A stretch of 64,000 bases of DNA. It comes from Aspidiotus rigidus. Lineage: Eukaryota > Arthropoda > Insecta > Hemiptera > Diaspididae. The position numbers and the translations under genes are program-made. The stretch lies in assembly GCA_035079385.1 (NCBI GenBank), contig JAVHKY010000029.1:5952001-6016000 (forward strand), given 5' to 3'. Under the pieces are notes generated by a model. The model saw only the letters and a program-made list of their open reading frames with translations. It made no database searches and was not told where the DNA came from. Shown one piece after another: positions 36,018-47,030 of this stretch; position 1 is the first letter of the stretch; every line of letters starts with the position of its first letter.

Positions 36018-36690
36018 CGGGAGTAGGGTGTTTCACCGAAAGATTTTTCACCTAAAAAAATTCACCCATTAAGATTCACCTACAGAAAGTTCTCCTACAC
36101 ATAATTCTTCTGATAGAAGTGGTGGTTCATCGCATGGTAAGTTCACAGTGACAAAAGTTCACCGACAAAATTCGATTACCTATATAATATTTTTATTCAT
36201 GAAGTTCATTAATCAATTTAATTCAGATAGAAAATTAATTTAATTACATTGTTTTCGATATTTTATTTAATAAAATTAAATTTTATATAATTTTTTATAT
36301 TTTCAAGTATTTTACATTTTAATTAAATTTAATTTTGAAAAAAAAAAATCTAAATTAATATAATTTTTAAATAATTATTTTTATTGAAATAAAAATTATT
36401 TATTAAAATTTTTAAACAAAAATTGATTCAATAAATTAAAAATTATAATTGTAAATAATAAAAATTTGATTTATATGTAAATATTAATAATTTAATTAAA
36501 TAAATTTTCTTTATTAAATTATTATTCATTCAAATAATTTTATAAATAAAATTTGGTATACCGAAGCATCGAACAGCTGATTGAAAAAGATGAATTTCGT
36601 CGTCGGTGTCGTTGAACTCAAGTTGAACTTTCCTGACAGTGATGTGAACTCGGTGAAGAATCTTTCGGTGAACTGGTCAGATCCCCCTCA
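36018..36690 (+). mobile_element. A/T-core element with inverted TTCACCGAAAGATT ends, copy 2
   Basis: The left end TTTCACCGAAAGATTTTTCACC minus two bases (from about 36030) is mirrored at the right by AATCTTTCGGTGAAC (36659-36673). Inside the left end a ~15-bp motif (TTCACCTA.A.AAAG) recurs about eight times to 36160. At the right, GTTGAACT, GTGAACTCGGTGAAG and CGGTGAAC repeat it in reverse. 36180-36550 is nearly pure A/T. Subterminal repeats plus inverted ends suggest a non-autonomous DNA transposon. Confidence 0.65.
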
Positions 36691-37019
36691 AACCCTCATA
36701 CAGAAGCGCGACTGCTCCAACGAACTATAAATAAAATGAGTTTTCATCATACTGGTTTTTTGATTCACCTCGGATAAAACAGGACTCTTACGTAAATACC
36801 GTCGTTCTCCAATCCATATTCCTTCTGTACTTCCTTCAGGATCCTCAACATTCTTAATTCTTTCAAATCCTTGGAACTTATTTTCGATGAGAAACTGTCT
36901 TGAATTCCTCACATAAAATCACTTGTAGCGGAATATGTAAACCCCTTTATACCTCACCCTAGGCTAAGACGCAACTGTATAGTACTTCCTTATTCGTTCC
37001 AACTGGAAAATGGAACACC

Positions 37020-37790
37020 AATTAGTGAATCTACTCCTAAATTAGTTACTGAACACTGTCCAATCATCAGCACTCAAAATGGCCCCCGGAGCATTCCATA
37101 CTAGTCCTAGTCTCAGCCTCAGTGCTGAAGCAGCAGAAAATCCTCTTCCCTTCCGCTCACTACTTCTTCACGACCTCAGCCCGAATTCAGTAACTCTCTC
37201 CCTATAAAATCTTGTTCCATTTCACCACCTTTAACTCAACTCCCTCCTTTCCATCGAATCCTTCGTGATCAATAATTCTCTCTACTATCAGACTCGATTT
37301 CGTGAGAATAGCATTCTCAGCCGAATAATCGCGAATTCCTCAATCATATAACATGTTGAACAGATGGCTCCAAAATTCATATTCAATTCTCGACTCAATT
37401 ACGGCTGAAATCGCTCAAGAAACTCAGCTTCTGCACTCACTTCTGAACTAATCGCCATTCAGTCCTGTCTCCCCCAAATTACCTAGCGCCCTCCCAGGTT
37501 CAACTATATACATCTTACTATCTGATTCACTTCCCTCCCTCTGATCTTTACAAGATCCCTACTTAAAAAACCTTATCACACAAGCATCTACATCATTCTT
37601 CTTATCCAATCATCGGTAATCTTTATTTGGATCCCAGGTCGTATCGACCATCCCCAACATGAAAAAATTGACTGTGCAGCCAAAATCTCTACTCTCTCAT
37701 CTAAGATTACCAAACCCACGCCTTCACCAGCACACGACCTTAAAAACTATTATCATTCTTTGATTCTAGATTCTTAGCGCATTATTTAAA
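37020..37790 (+). mobile_element. I-group LINE RNase H region
   Basis: Near 37420-37450 a frame gives ASALTSELIAIQSCLP, matching S.FTAEL.A…AL. Near 37505-37560 another gives STIYILLSDSLPSL.SLQDP (Y..TDSLSSL.SL). Near 37605-37700 is SVIFIWIPGRIDHPQHEKID followed by CAAK, matching V.F.WIPGH.GI.GNE.AD..AK. All three blocks are in the canonical RNase HI order within 300 bp, but in shifting frames with stops. The element continues upstream as unreadable, C-rich degraded sequence from about 36960. Confidence 0.7.
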
Positions 37791-38229
37791 AAAACCAACA
37801 CCAAAAAACCCCTCGCTCGTTTCACGAATTCAAAGAACTATTGATGATTTAAATATTTTTGAGATTACAAAAAAACTGATTTGACAAACCTTTGGTGGTT
37901 CATAAATTTCGAATTTGCATACATTGTAATTGGCAATCTTGGTACTTACCTAAAAAATAAAAGAAAAAAAAGAAAAAAATTACAAATACGGTCCATAAAT
38001 ATAAAAAGTGAATATACATAAAGGCGATTGTCATTCAAAGAATGGATTACTTCGAGCCAAGAGCTTTGGGTACATCTCTCCTCTATAAGGATTTTATAGA
38101 GAACAAGAGTCTCATGACGAAGTTATGATAGATGACTTAGACAGTCTCTTCACCTTCGTAAGCCAAGTTCATCTTCAAAAACCAGGACCGAGAGGAGATG
38201 GGAGGAAAAAGGGTAATTTTCCGTTGGGC

Positions 38230-38332
38230 AGATGAGGTTAGAAGAGGAAATATGACGAAAATTCTCATGGCTCGAGCGGGAATCGAATTCGCGACCTCGC
38301 TACCAGACCCTAAGGTTAGGTCGTCATATTCC
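38230..38332 (-). mobile_element. tRNA-derived SINE, copy with internal deletion
   Basis: On the minus strand: ATATGACGACCTAACCTTAG, GGTCTGGTAG, then directly CGAGGTCGCGAATTCGATTC and the body TCGTCATATTTCCTCTTC..ACCTCATCTG. Compared with 62876-63020 it lacks about 29 bp covering the rest of box A and the anticodon arm. Box B (GAATTCGATTCCC) is retained. Confidence 0.75.
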
Positions 38333-38455
38333 GCTTTCAGATGGAAGTTCCATATTGTGAATGAAAAGGTCCGAAGACCACAATGCATTAGGCTGTTGCA
38401 AATGCACACTAAAGCCTACAGGAAGAAGCTGCGAATGCCCTGCAGGAGTGGCAAA

Positions 38456-38577
38456 TGAAGGAAGATGATAAATTCGGACGTTCCCACTCGCGTCAGGAGA
38501 TTTTTTCGTCATATTTCCTCTTTTATCCTCATCTGTATGATTTTTATGAAGGTCCGCATTTACCATCTTCCTTTATT
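38456..38577. mobile_element. SINE tail bounded by an inverted repeat
   Basis: The centre (about 38480-38545) is the 3' body of the same SINE on the plus strand (TCCCACTCGCG…TTTTTTCGTCATATTTCC, TTTTATCCTCATCTG). It is flanked by GAAGGAAGATGATAAATTCG (38456-) and its near-complement ending CATCTTCCTTT (to 38577). Confidence 0.6.
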
Positions 38578-39029
38578 TCCCCTGGACCCCAGATGTTCAG
38601 GAAAATCGATCATAAATTCGTACTATAATCCTAAAGTTGAGGAGGTATCTGTAGAAAGGGCGTCCGCTCATTTTTTTTTACAGATACATACTCAGTCGTA
38701 AAGAATTGTTTCAAAGTAGGCCAGCTGATAGCAGATTTTCCTTCGGGCCCGAATTACCTCTTAAATGTCAAAAGCCAAAGCTTGACATTACCCCAAATTC
38801 CCTTCTAGAGGCGGATCCAAGAAGTCCATTGGGGAACGAAACTAAAAAAAGAAAAAAAAAAATGAAAAAGTGAAATGTGAAAAAAAAGACGGAAAACGAG
38901 ATGAAAAAGAGTGGAAAATGTGATTTTGCGAGATGGATTCCCATGATGTACAAGGGATTCAGAGGGCAGGAAGCAAGAAATAATTTTTCTACGCTAACGC
39001 GGGAAATTTTCAACTTTACACGTTTCGTT

Positions 39030-39560
39030 CTCAACAGGGAAACTGTTTTATCGGGGGGTTCTTTGGGAAAAATGTCCGCCGGCCGGCAATCTCAAGTTAG
39101 CTCGGAAGTTGAAAATTTTCTAAGCCTCCTCCCCCCTATCTCAATCATGTACATCTCGGTGGTCGTATAAATAGCTTTCCCAAGTCCCCCTCCTATCCCT
39201 ACCATACAGCTTGAAGGTCGTACCGTATGTAGCTTTTCAAGTCCCCCTCTTATCATATGAAGCTTCGAGTTCGAAATTTTTCCAAGTCCCCCTCTTCTCA
39301 TATACAGCTCCAGAGTCCGGGTTTGTGACATCACAATTTGATGACGTCATAGGTCAGCCTTGTGACGTCACCATCTGTGACGTGATAGATCAGTTTTACC
39401 TTCAAGATCTAGGCCTATGACGTCACAATTTGATGACGTCGTAGATCAGCCTTGTGACGTCACAATCTACATTTTTAAGATCCCACGTGCCCCATAAAAC
39501 GGGTTTCCTGCCACCCCTCGTTCAACTCCGTTAAAGAGCTTGTGAATTTTTTCTAGATCC
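39030..39560 (+). repeat. Family B repeat, most complete copy; TGACGTCA cluster
   Basis: The left end GGGAAACTGTTTTATCGGG (39038-39056) and the right end CCCATAAAACGGGTTTCCTG (39491-39510) are inverted with respect to each other. Between them is a ~45-bp minisatellite in the AAGTCCCCCTC..ATCATAT…GAGTTCGAAATTTTTCC orientation (39120-39310). A 160-bp block then holds four TGACGTCA palindromes (39342, 39363, 39418, 39455), and CACGTG is at 39484-39489. Conserved trailing blocks CCACCCCTCGTTCAACTCCG and TTAAAGAGCTTGTGA follow. No coding sequence is present. Confidence 0.75.
39342..39462. promoter_or_regulatory. Cluster of palindromic CRE-type motifs (TGACGTCA x4)
   Basis: Exact TGACGTCA at 39342-39349, 39363-39370, 39418-39425 and 39455-39462. 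Near matches lie at 39325-39332 (TGACATCA) and 39378-39385 (TGACGTGA), with a TGACGTCG between the last two palindromes. TGACGTCA is the known CREB/ATF-family bZIP site. Binding in this genome is inference only. Confidence 0.55.
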
Positions 39561-39615
39561 ACCACAGGTTCTGTCTCCAGGGAATCTTATGTGCAAAAGC
39601 TAAAACTCTCCTCCT

Positions 39616-39930
39616 CTTGACCTAGCTTCCCTTCATTTTGCCAACGCTTCTGTAGCGTTAGCCTGAACTCCTGCTGTAGCCTAAACCTCCAGAGTGGCTT
39701 GTTCAGCCTAAGCTTGTTTCAGCCACCCTCCTCCCAGAAACGAAGCCTAATTAAGGTGCTAATGTTTACACGCTGAGAAACTACTCTTGACCTAGCTTTA
39801 TTTGGCCAAAGCCTTCACAGCCTTAGCGTGAACTCTTTTTGTAGCCTAAGCCTTTGAACTTTTAGCCTAAGCTCTTTTCAGCCTCACTCTCCTCCCATGA
39901 TCCAGAACTCTAACTTATGTGCTCATGTGC
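39616..39930 (+). repeat. Diverged tandem duplication, period ~170 bp
   Basis: CTTGACCTAGCTT starts both units (39616, 39786). Shared later blocks are GCGT.A.CCTGAACTC, TGTAGCCTAA.CCT, AGCCTAAGCT.TTTTCAGCC, CTCCTCCCA and GTGCT.ATG. AGCCTAA itself recurs as a short internal motif. Confidence 0.7.
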
Positions 39931-39934
39931 TGGC

Positions 39935-41090
39935 TAAAGAATTTTATTTTTAGTGTCCGTCTTTCATGTGACACAAGCTCAGTTTACCCAATCCATTTTG
40001 AAATCATAATTGTAACTGTCAATTTTATATTTGAAATCGTCGCCATCTTATAGATAAAATTCAACCGATCTGACTGAATAACCTCGCAGTGTTCATCTGC
40101 AACGTGTACTTCAACATTTCAAATTAATTGCCATTCTCTGACGTGTCTTACACGAGATAGCACCGGATAGTTCGAACTCCTCCAAAAAGAAGATATATCG
40201 ACCACAGTGAGAAATACAGACTTTGAAGTAAGATTACGTCATACTGCTTTTCTACATGACGCATTCGCCATATATGTTTCGAATAGGTAATTTTCCCTCT
40301 CTTCCCCTTTTCTTTTACCATACTCCAATCGAAATGGAAATCTCATCACTACCGTCGGTAGTTGGCGAAATAATGCTACTAAACGAGTAATGTTTATAAT
40401 TACATTTTCATTTGACTATATTTTTACGAGGCGTAAAAGTAATTTGTTTCGCGTCATCCAGAAGACAGAATAACAAACTACCGATCCGCGGATCGCACGC
40501 AGTGTTTCTTCAGTACTCATCGATTTCATGAATGAGCACGTTTCGTTCATGTTTAGAAAATTTTTAATGCAAAAATTCGGTAGTTGTAAAGAAAAAACAT
40601 AGATACTAAACGTGTTAATTGAAAGTTTTCAACCTCGTGTCGTCGACAGAGGAAAGCAAAAGCATTTTAATAGATATAGGAATTGTCGCGAGAGAAGTGT
40701 GTTGTTTAGTACCTATTTACAAATATTGCAAGTGTAGCGAGAAACTATACATATGAATGCATTATTTATGCGCTGACGAACCTACATACTTTCGCGAATG
40801 AAAACACGTCGATAAGTCGAGGCACGTGGATTTGGACAAGTTTAAAATCGATGTGTGTATCGACGTCTCCACACAAATAGAAATTCATACTATTTTGTCA
40901 GAAATGTAGAGCATCCTGAATATTGGAATAGAAAAAGTATGAAAAGAGCGAAGCTTTGAAAGTTGTCTATGCCGACTGACTTACCCAGCTGGAAAACAAT
41001 TTTCTATGAAATACAGCACTGGACTACTTCCTTCGCATTGTTTTACATAGAGAACTAGTATTATACTAATTCAACTAGACATTATCATCG
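39935..41090. other. Gene-free stretch
   Basis: No recognised coding, RNA or repeat structure. Moderately AT-rich. Confidence 0.45.
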
Positions 41091-41094
41091 TCAT

Positions 41095-44060
41095 CAAAAG
41101 TTTCGATTTTTAGGCCTCGTGGTCTGCTTCGGTCCAGCCCATTCTATCTGACCATCTCTTCATCGGGCGTCCGCGACTCCTCTTTCCCATTGCAGTAATT
41201 TCCTTGGAAGGCGCGACTCTCCACATGGCTTTACCATCTTGATCGATATTCACCTATTCTCTCCATGAGCAGATCCTGTCCTTGCTTCTTTTCCTGACGA
41301 GGAGTGTATACCTCGCCATACATCGTAAGAATCTCATCTCTGTGGATTCAATGCGATTTAGTTCGATTTTCTGGATGACCAAGCTTCTGATTCGTATACC
41401 ATTTGTGGCACAGCCATTACGCTATAGACACGGGTGCGAGTGACTCTGCTGACCAGGTTTGGTTGTAATATTTCATTTATAAATCCCACTGTTTTCTGGA
41501 ATTTTCTTGTCTTGTTCTCTCTTCCCCATATAATAGTTTACAACCTAGGTATACAAAGCGATACTTGTGTTATTAATGATCATCTTCCCTCTTGTGAATG
41601 CCATCGTTTTGGTTTTCTTGCTGGATATTCATTATTATATTCCTGTGCCATGGAGTCCAGGTGGTACACCGATCGCTGAAGACTGTCTTCTGCATTCGCA
41701 ACACAGCCTGGTCATCTGCAAAAAACTGCGTCTCGAGCTTCGTTTCTCCTGTCGGGTTATATCTGTCTACTCCGAGTTTTACTATCTTGTCGATGTATAA
41801 ATAGAATAGGGCCCAGGACAGTGGGTACTCTTGTCTTAGGCCGTTGTTGATGTTTCTGAAATTTGAAGTCCGTGTTTTCATTCTGATCTAGAATTTGTCG
41901 TTTTCATAAATTGCTTCTATAGCTTTCAGTAGTTGATTCCGTGCATTGTGTTCCGCGAGTCCTGTAGGTGACTCTATCATAGGCTTTTTCGTAGTCCGCT
42001 TCCAGATTCCGCTCCCTTCTCTTTCCTATTAATAATTCGGTAGTAAAAACTTGAATCTATACGTAAATCCATTTTGATGTCCCATCGTTTAGTTTTTTCG
42101 CCATAATCTTGGCGAGGATTTTGCAGGCTGTGTAAAGTAAACTTATTCCTCTATAATTATCATAGTCGTCCTCGTCGCCTTTCTTGTAAATCATTACAAC
42201 TACTGCGAGTCTCCATTCTTCTGGCACTCGTATGTTCAGCTCTTGGATTATTCTGTTGTAGAGTCGCACTAAGTGTTTTTTGAAAGTCGTACTCGCGTAC
42301 TTAATTAATTTTAAGCATTATTTCATCTGCACCCGGAGCTCTTCCGTTCTTTGTTTTCGTCAACGCCTCCCCAAAATCTTGCATAGTGATTTGCACTTGT
42401 TTGTAGTTGTTTGTTTTATTCGTGCCACCTATCGTCCTTTGCTTATTCCAGAGATCTTTGTAGAAATCGGCTCTTTTCTTCATATCCCCTATATTCAGCT
42501 TCGCCTTCTCTTTGATCTCCTCGTCGAAATGCCGGAGCGTCCAATATGTTTTAGACTTAGTTTTGTTCATCTCCTGCTTCAGTCCCTCAACGAGTTCGTT
42601 CCAGCTCCCTCGTTTGAGATGGCCAATATCCCTGTTGTTGGAGGCTATTTTCAGGAAATTTCCATCCGCGAGCGGTCCAAGGTTGATAACTTCACGGAGA
42701 AGGGGAGGGGAATTGGAAAAATTTCGACTCTTGAGCTTTATATGATAGGAGGGGGACTTAGAATAATTTCGACCTCTTAAGATATGATAGGTGGTGGACT
42801 AAGGAAACTTTCGTCCGTGATCGCGAGCGGTTCAAGTTGATGCCGTCATGAGGTTGATGACTCACAAGGTTGATGACGTCACGGAGATGGGGGGGGGGAG
42901 GGAGTTGAGAAAATTTCGACTCTTGAGCTATTTATGATAGGAAGGAGACTTAGAATAATTTCGATCTCTGGAGGGGGACTTGGGAAAATTTCTACTCTTG
43001 AGCTATATATGACAAGAGAGAAACTTGGAATAATTTCGACCTCCAAGCTATATAGGATAGGAGGGAGACTTGAAAAAATTTTGAGATGTGTATAATAGGA
43101 TTTTCTGTATGTTCTACTTTTCGAAAGACCTTCCGCAATGGAATACGAGTCTTGCGAGTTCCCCGCTCGCCGTTACAACACTGGCAACGGCATCCTAATT
43201 TTTTGTTATACTCTATTTCATCTTCCGTCTTTCTCGAGCTTAACCATTTTCTGAAAGCTATTCTTTTCTTCTCCACTGCACCTTTGATTTCGTTGTTCCA
43301 GATTCTTGATCCCTTTCTTGTTCTTCTACTTCTTTTGGTACCTAGGCTCTTGTGTGTTACGCTTCGTGGAGGGCTTCTTTTAGTTTCCGCCAGTGTTCTT
43401 CCAGATCCTCGTTTCCCTCTAGACGTTGCTCTCCCTCCAGTTTCTGATCAGTTCTCTTCATGTATAGCCATCCAATCCAATCATCAATAAGTAGCTTGAT
43501 TTTCAATCATTGATTGTCTTTAGGCATTGGACTTTTTCTTTCGCTTATTGCCCAGCTAGGGGCTATTAGCAGATGGTGGTCTGATCCAATTGTACTGCCT
43601 CTCTTGACTTTGACATCTAAGATTGATTTTGATAGCTTCCGGTTGGTCACTACATGCGCGTTCGTCGTCTATTCCCGCATTCAGGTCTCCACTGATCATT
43701 ATTAAATCATTTTTATATATTCTATCGTATGCTTCAAGGAGTTTTGCCTAGAATTCGTCGCTTCCCTCTTCTCTTTCCTCTTCGGGTGCATATACGCACA
43801 GTAGTGTCAAATTTATTTGTACTTCGACTATTCTTTCGCTTCAGTATCAGTTAGGGCTTCTTCCAGTGATTGGTGCACACACAGCTTTGCACCACCTTTT
43901 GCTCTTTCCTCTTGGGGCACTGATGCACTTCCTTGATTCTTCTGTTCCTTTTCCCTTCTTCTTCGTCTCTGTGATAGCCGCTATTTTTACCCCCTCCCTC
44001 TCCATTTTTTCCAGGTGTTTCTTTTTTCCTTGGTTTGTTCATTAGCGAGGGCGGTAATTT
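41095..44060 (-). mobile_element. LINE with AP-endonuclease, RT and C-terminus, split by a Helitron-like insert
   Basis: On the minus strand, 43830-43660 encodes LTLLCVYAPEEEREEGSDEF and LIMISGDLNAGI, the exonuclease/endonuclease/phosphatase core of non-LTR elements. 43300-43200 encodes AFRKWLSSRKTEDEIEYNK and, after the insertion, 42620-42310 encodes LKRGSWNELVEGLKQEMNKT and TKTKNGRAPGADEIMLK. RT follows: VPEEWRLAVVVMIYKKGDED and NYRGISLLYTACKILAKIMA (42220-42110), then NINNGLRQEYPLSW and ETQFFADDQAVL (41850-41700) with the catalytic ADD. The post-RT part (VYSVMAVPQMVYESEAW, ESRTPDEEMVR) ends near 41095. Stops and frameshifts disable it, but it is the least truncated LINE here. The EN–RT layout and IYKKGD..NYRGISLL wording fit an RTE/L2-like clade. 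The exact clade is uncertain. Confidence 0.85.
42629..43198 (+). mobile_element. Non-autonomous Helitron-like element with minisatellite core
   Basis: Begins TCCCTGTTGTTGG directly after an A. Ends with the hairpin GCCGTT (43169-43174)/AACGGC (43186-43191), then ATC-CTAA (43195-43198), directly before a T. TC…hairpin…CTRR inserted between A and T is the Helitron hallmark. Joining the flanks restores the LINE reading EDEIEYNK to LKRGSWNELV, apart from one base in a T run. Inside are ~45-bp units (AAAATTTCGACTCTTGAGCT, ATATATGACA.GAGAGAAACTTGG) at 42700-43085 and one TGACGTCA (42874-42881). There is no Rep/helicase coding. Confidence 0.75.
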
Positions 44061-44064
44061 AAAA

Positions 44065-45765
44065 TTATTATTATTGTATAAACAAATTAAAATTAAGTGA
44101 GCGAATGACCCGTTTTGGCTCGTAAAAAAAAAAAAAAAGATTAACAGAAGATTGGCCTCCGTGTCATGTTGGTCGAGAAATGCTTTAGAATTGTTCCGAT
44201 CTGGATGACTCTATTCCCTTCCTTTTCGAGCAGCATTCGCCAGTCACCTTTTCATGTTCCGCCACCTCACTCAGAAACGTTTCAAACTCTTCTTCTTCTA
44301 GCAGTTCTGACTCTCGTGAACTACACTATCATGAGGACCTGTTTTTGGCACGCAACGTTCTTCTGGCACACGCACACTAGTGCCACGACAATGAACGACT
44401 GCAGTATTTCCCTCTCAAATATACGAAGTGCTGAGTATTCATCTTGAAATACATAATATTAGTAGAGGAATACATTGTTGCAATTTCTGTGTGACTCGGA
44501 GCTGTGAGACGAGTAAAATTTGAAAAAAATTCGACCTTTGATGAGCTGCACGGCTCATGTAAAATATTTTCATCGTAAATTCGAGAAAACCATCGAGTTT
44601 TATTCCTAATGAAGTCGCTGTACTGAATCAATACATTAATATATAGGTATATTTCCAAAATTTTACACTCATAAACAGGTTATAACTCCGAAGAAACGAA
44701 ACCGTACCACCAAGCTGCGATTTTAGTTTTTTTGCCTATGAAATTATCGTTAAAAGTTATCTAGGATGGTAATCTTAGTAAACAGCACGGCAGAAAATAT
44801 ACGTTCCCTTCACACGCGAGTTATTCTTCATTTCGTATTACATTTTTACTAGTCGATTGAAGCGTCCATTGACTTACAGGTTCTTGATTTCGATTCATCA
44901 AGATCACAAAAGAAAATATTGAACTTTGTACCCTCTTACATCGCTTCGAAAGATTCAGTGGCCCAAAGGAGTCGTTGAAATGGCATTTTAAAATCAATTT
45001 CGAGGGTAGGAATCGCCAGGATCGTGTACAGAGAGAATGTAAAATACGTAATCTAACTGATAATGTATTCAAATATGCATGGTATGTTTGAAAAATTTTT
45101 ACCTCCGTAAAGTAACCTTGATCTAGAGGCTTAAATACGAACAAGAGTGCAATGTAACATGTTGGGATTACCTCTTGCCACGTATTTGTTGAAGACTTGT
45201 CAACTTTCGGCTTGGATCTAGACACTGACTCGAGATGTGATTTCAATGTAATGAAATTTGCGATGACAATTATTGTGTGGTGACGAAAAGAGCTCCGTCT
45301 ATTCATAAAATTTCTCGCATGAGATATGGCCACTGAGGCACTTAGAGAGGACGCGAAGACTCCGACCGCCACCGACAATCTCATACGAGTCATCTCCGCA
45401 GATAATGACATTCATCGTATCAAAAGGAAGTTCATCACTGTAACGATTTCAATTTATTCCACTGGACAGCGGCTATATGCACCGAGTTACTTTGCTCGCT
45501 GCGGACGTAGACGTAAAGAGCACACATTGTTGCACGTAGTCGCTAAAATAATCTCCAATTAAACATGGTCGATGGTCAGTGGTCAACTAAATAAATTCAG
45601 CGTTTGTGTAGGCATAAAATATTGCATAATATTTGCAAAGGGTAACGGCTACCATGAATGAATGTACAGATATTGAAGCGCTAGTTCGTATCGAGGCTAT
45701 CTTGTATCGTATTTCTTCGAATCTGAGTGAAAAAATTTCACTCGACTTTTCGCCATTTTCATTTT
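44065..45765. other. Mostly unassigned stretch; possible low-grade open frames
   Basis: A 196-codon minus-strand frame (44821-45411) and an overlapping 78-codon plus-strand frame (45326-45562, starting MATEALREDAKTPTATDNLI) are the longest frames not explained by transposons. 45330-45420 is locally GC-richer, and GTAAC follows near 45438 as a possible splice donor. Neither frame shows a family I recognise. Treat as an exon candidate at best. Confidence 0.2.
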
Positions 45766-45767
45766 TT

Positions 45768-45880
45768 GACGTCATCAACCCGTGATGTAATCAGGGAGAC
45801 TTGGAAAATGTTGACGCTTAAGATCTATTAGAAGGACTAGGAGAAATTTTGACTTTTTTTATTATAAAGGGATTAATGAT
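45768..45880 (+). repeat. Short decayed minisatellite/CRE repeat
   Basis: TGACGTCA (45768-45775) is followed by two degraded units (GGGAGACTTGGAAAATGTTG, AGGAGAAATTTTGAC). Ends not visible. Confidence 0.5.
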
Positions 45881-45919
45881 CCACGTACGCCGTTTCTATA
45901 TGGTGCCCCAGTATTGCCG

Positions 45920-46400
45920 ACTCAAAGGAGATAGACGATAAGCTACGCTGAGGCGTGTCAGTGCCTACCGCGCTGTCTCGGCGGGTACTCTTTGTGTATT
46001 AGCACGTTCACCACCAATTGAACTCCTTGCTGAGCAGAGAGCGGTGGTGTTCAAAGGGAAAAAGAAGACAACGACCGATCAAGAGGCTTTACGAGCAAGC
46101 AGGAGGCCAGGCGCTCCTTGCTTGAAAAATGGAAGCAAAAATTGTTCAGAGTGAGCTGAGTAAATAGACGACCCGGGTGTTAATATGCGACCTTGAAGAG
46201 TGAATGAACCGAGACCATGATCGACTGAACTTTCATCTGAAGAAGAGAGGGTTCCCCAAAGAGACCCTTCCTTCCAACATCGAAGTTATACCTGAAAGGA
46301 TCGATTTCGGTGTTGGAGGAAACAAAACAACAGCTTCCTTAACGAAGTTGAGTGAGGAACGCAGGAACCTGTTCTATGAGTCAAATTGGTTTTGGTCTTG
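45920..46400 (+). pseudogene. R1-type LINE ORF2 C-terminal fragment
   Basis: One frame encodes RVSAYRAVSAGTLCVLARSP followed by PIELLAEQRAVVF. This matches the widely conserved R1/Jockey-type R..SAYRTVS..A..VLAG.PPI.LLA.ER segment after RT. A shifted frame gives QEARRSLLEKWKQKL. MNRDHDRLNFHLKKRGFP follows at 46204, where R1 elements have W..R.HG..NFHLTQ. The zinc-finger end is not recognisable. No flanking duplication was seen. Confidence 0.65.
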
Positions 46401-46484
46401 AGAATTAAAGTAAGCCTAGAAAGCTAGTATAAAGGAGGCCTAGATCGACTATAAGCTTAGTATGAATAGAACGTCATCAGTGAC

Positions 46485-46660
46485 CTAGAACCTTTTTGGG
46501 GACTTCAAAATTTATGTAGCTCGAGAGTCGAAATTTTTCTGAGTCTCTCTCCTATCATAAATAACTCGAGAATCGACATTTTTCCAAATTTTTAGCGGCG
46601 AACGGCGAATCTCTCAAAAACCCCATAAAAGAGGTTCCCTGTTAAAATTGATGCGTATCC
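46485..46660 (-). repeat. Family B repeat end, minus strand
   Basis: Two minisatellite units (GCTCGAGAGTCGAAATTTTT, CATAAATAACTCGAGAATCG) lead to AACCCCATAAAAGAGGTTCC and CTGTTAAAA, the complement of the 39038 left end. TTTTTAGCGGCGAACGGCGA here resembles the TTAGCGGGGAACCCGCTA found just upstream of the Helitron-like copies at 58.8 and 62.4 kb, linking the two repeat families. Confidence 0.55.
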
Positions 46661-47030
46661 ACTCCACCATGGAGGACGGGCGGTGCTGTATATGCAACAA
46701 AAGCGATTTAGTCCATGGGCCATATGAAAATGCGGTACCATTCGGGGGGACAAAGCGATACTTCGAGATATGTTAGTAGGGGTGAAACTTGATATAAAAA
46801 ACGATGATAGACATCTGAGAAGAGCAGCTTTACAAAATGGCGGCCAATTTCAAAATGGCGGATCGGTCTTCTGGTAAAAGGCAAACAACTCATATTGTAT
46901 GAGTCAAATTTTTTACTTTTCTTTTGCAATGAAAACGAATCAGGCCCCGAATAACATATCCAACTTCCCGCCCCTCACATCCTAATAAATTTTATGTGGC
47001 ACGTTCTAGCTCCCTAAAATCAATGTTTTG

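Noticed and set aside
42280..42780. 166-codon plus-strand frame
   Set aside because: It is antisense to the minus-strand LINE and runs into the Helitron-like minisatellite. It is a shadow frame.
44821..45411. 196-codon minus-strand open frame as a gene
   Set aside because: No recognisable domain, an overlapping frame on the opposite strand, and mixed composition. Kept only as a weak exon candidate.
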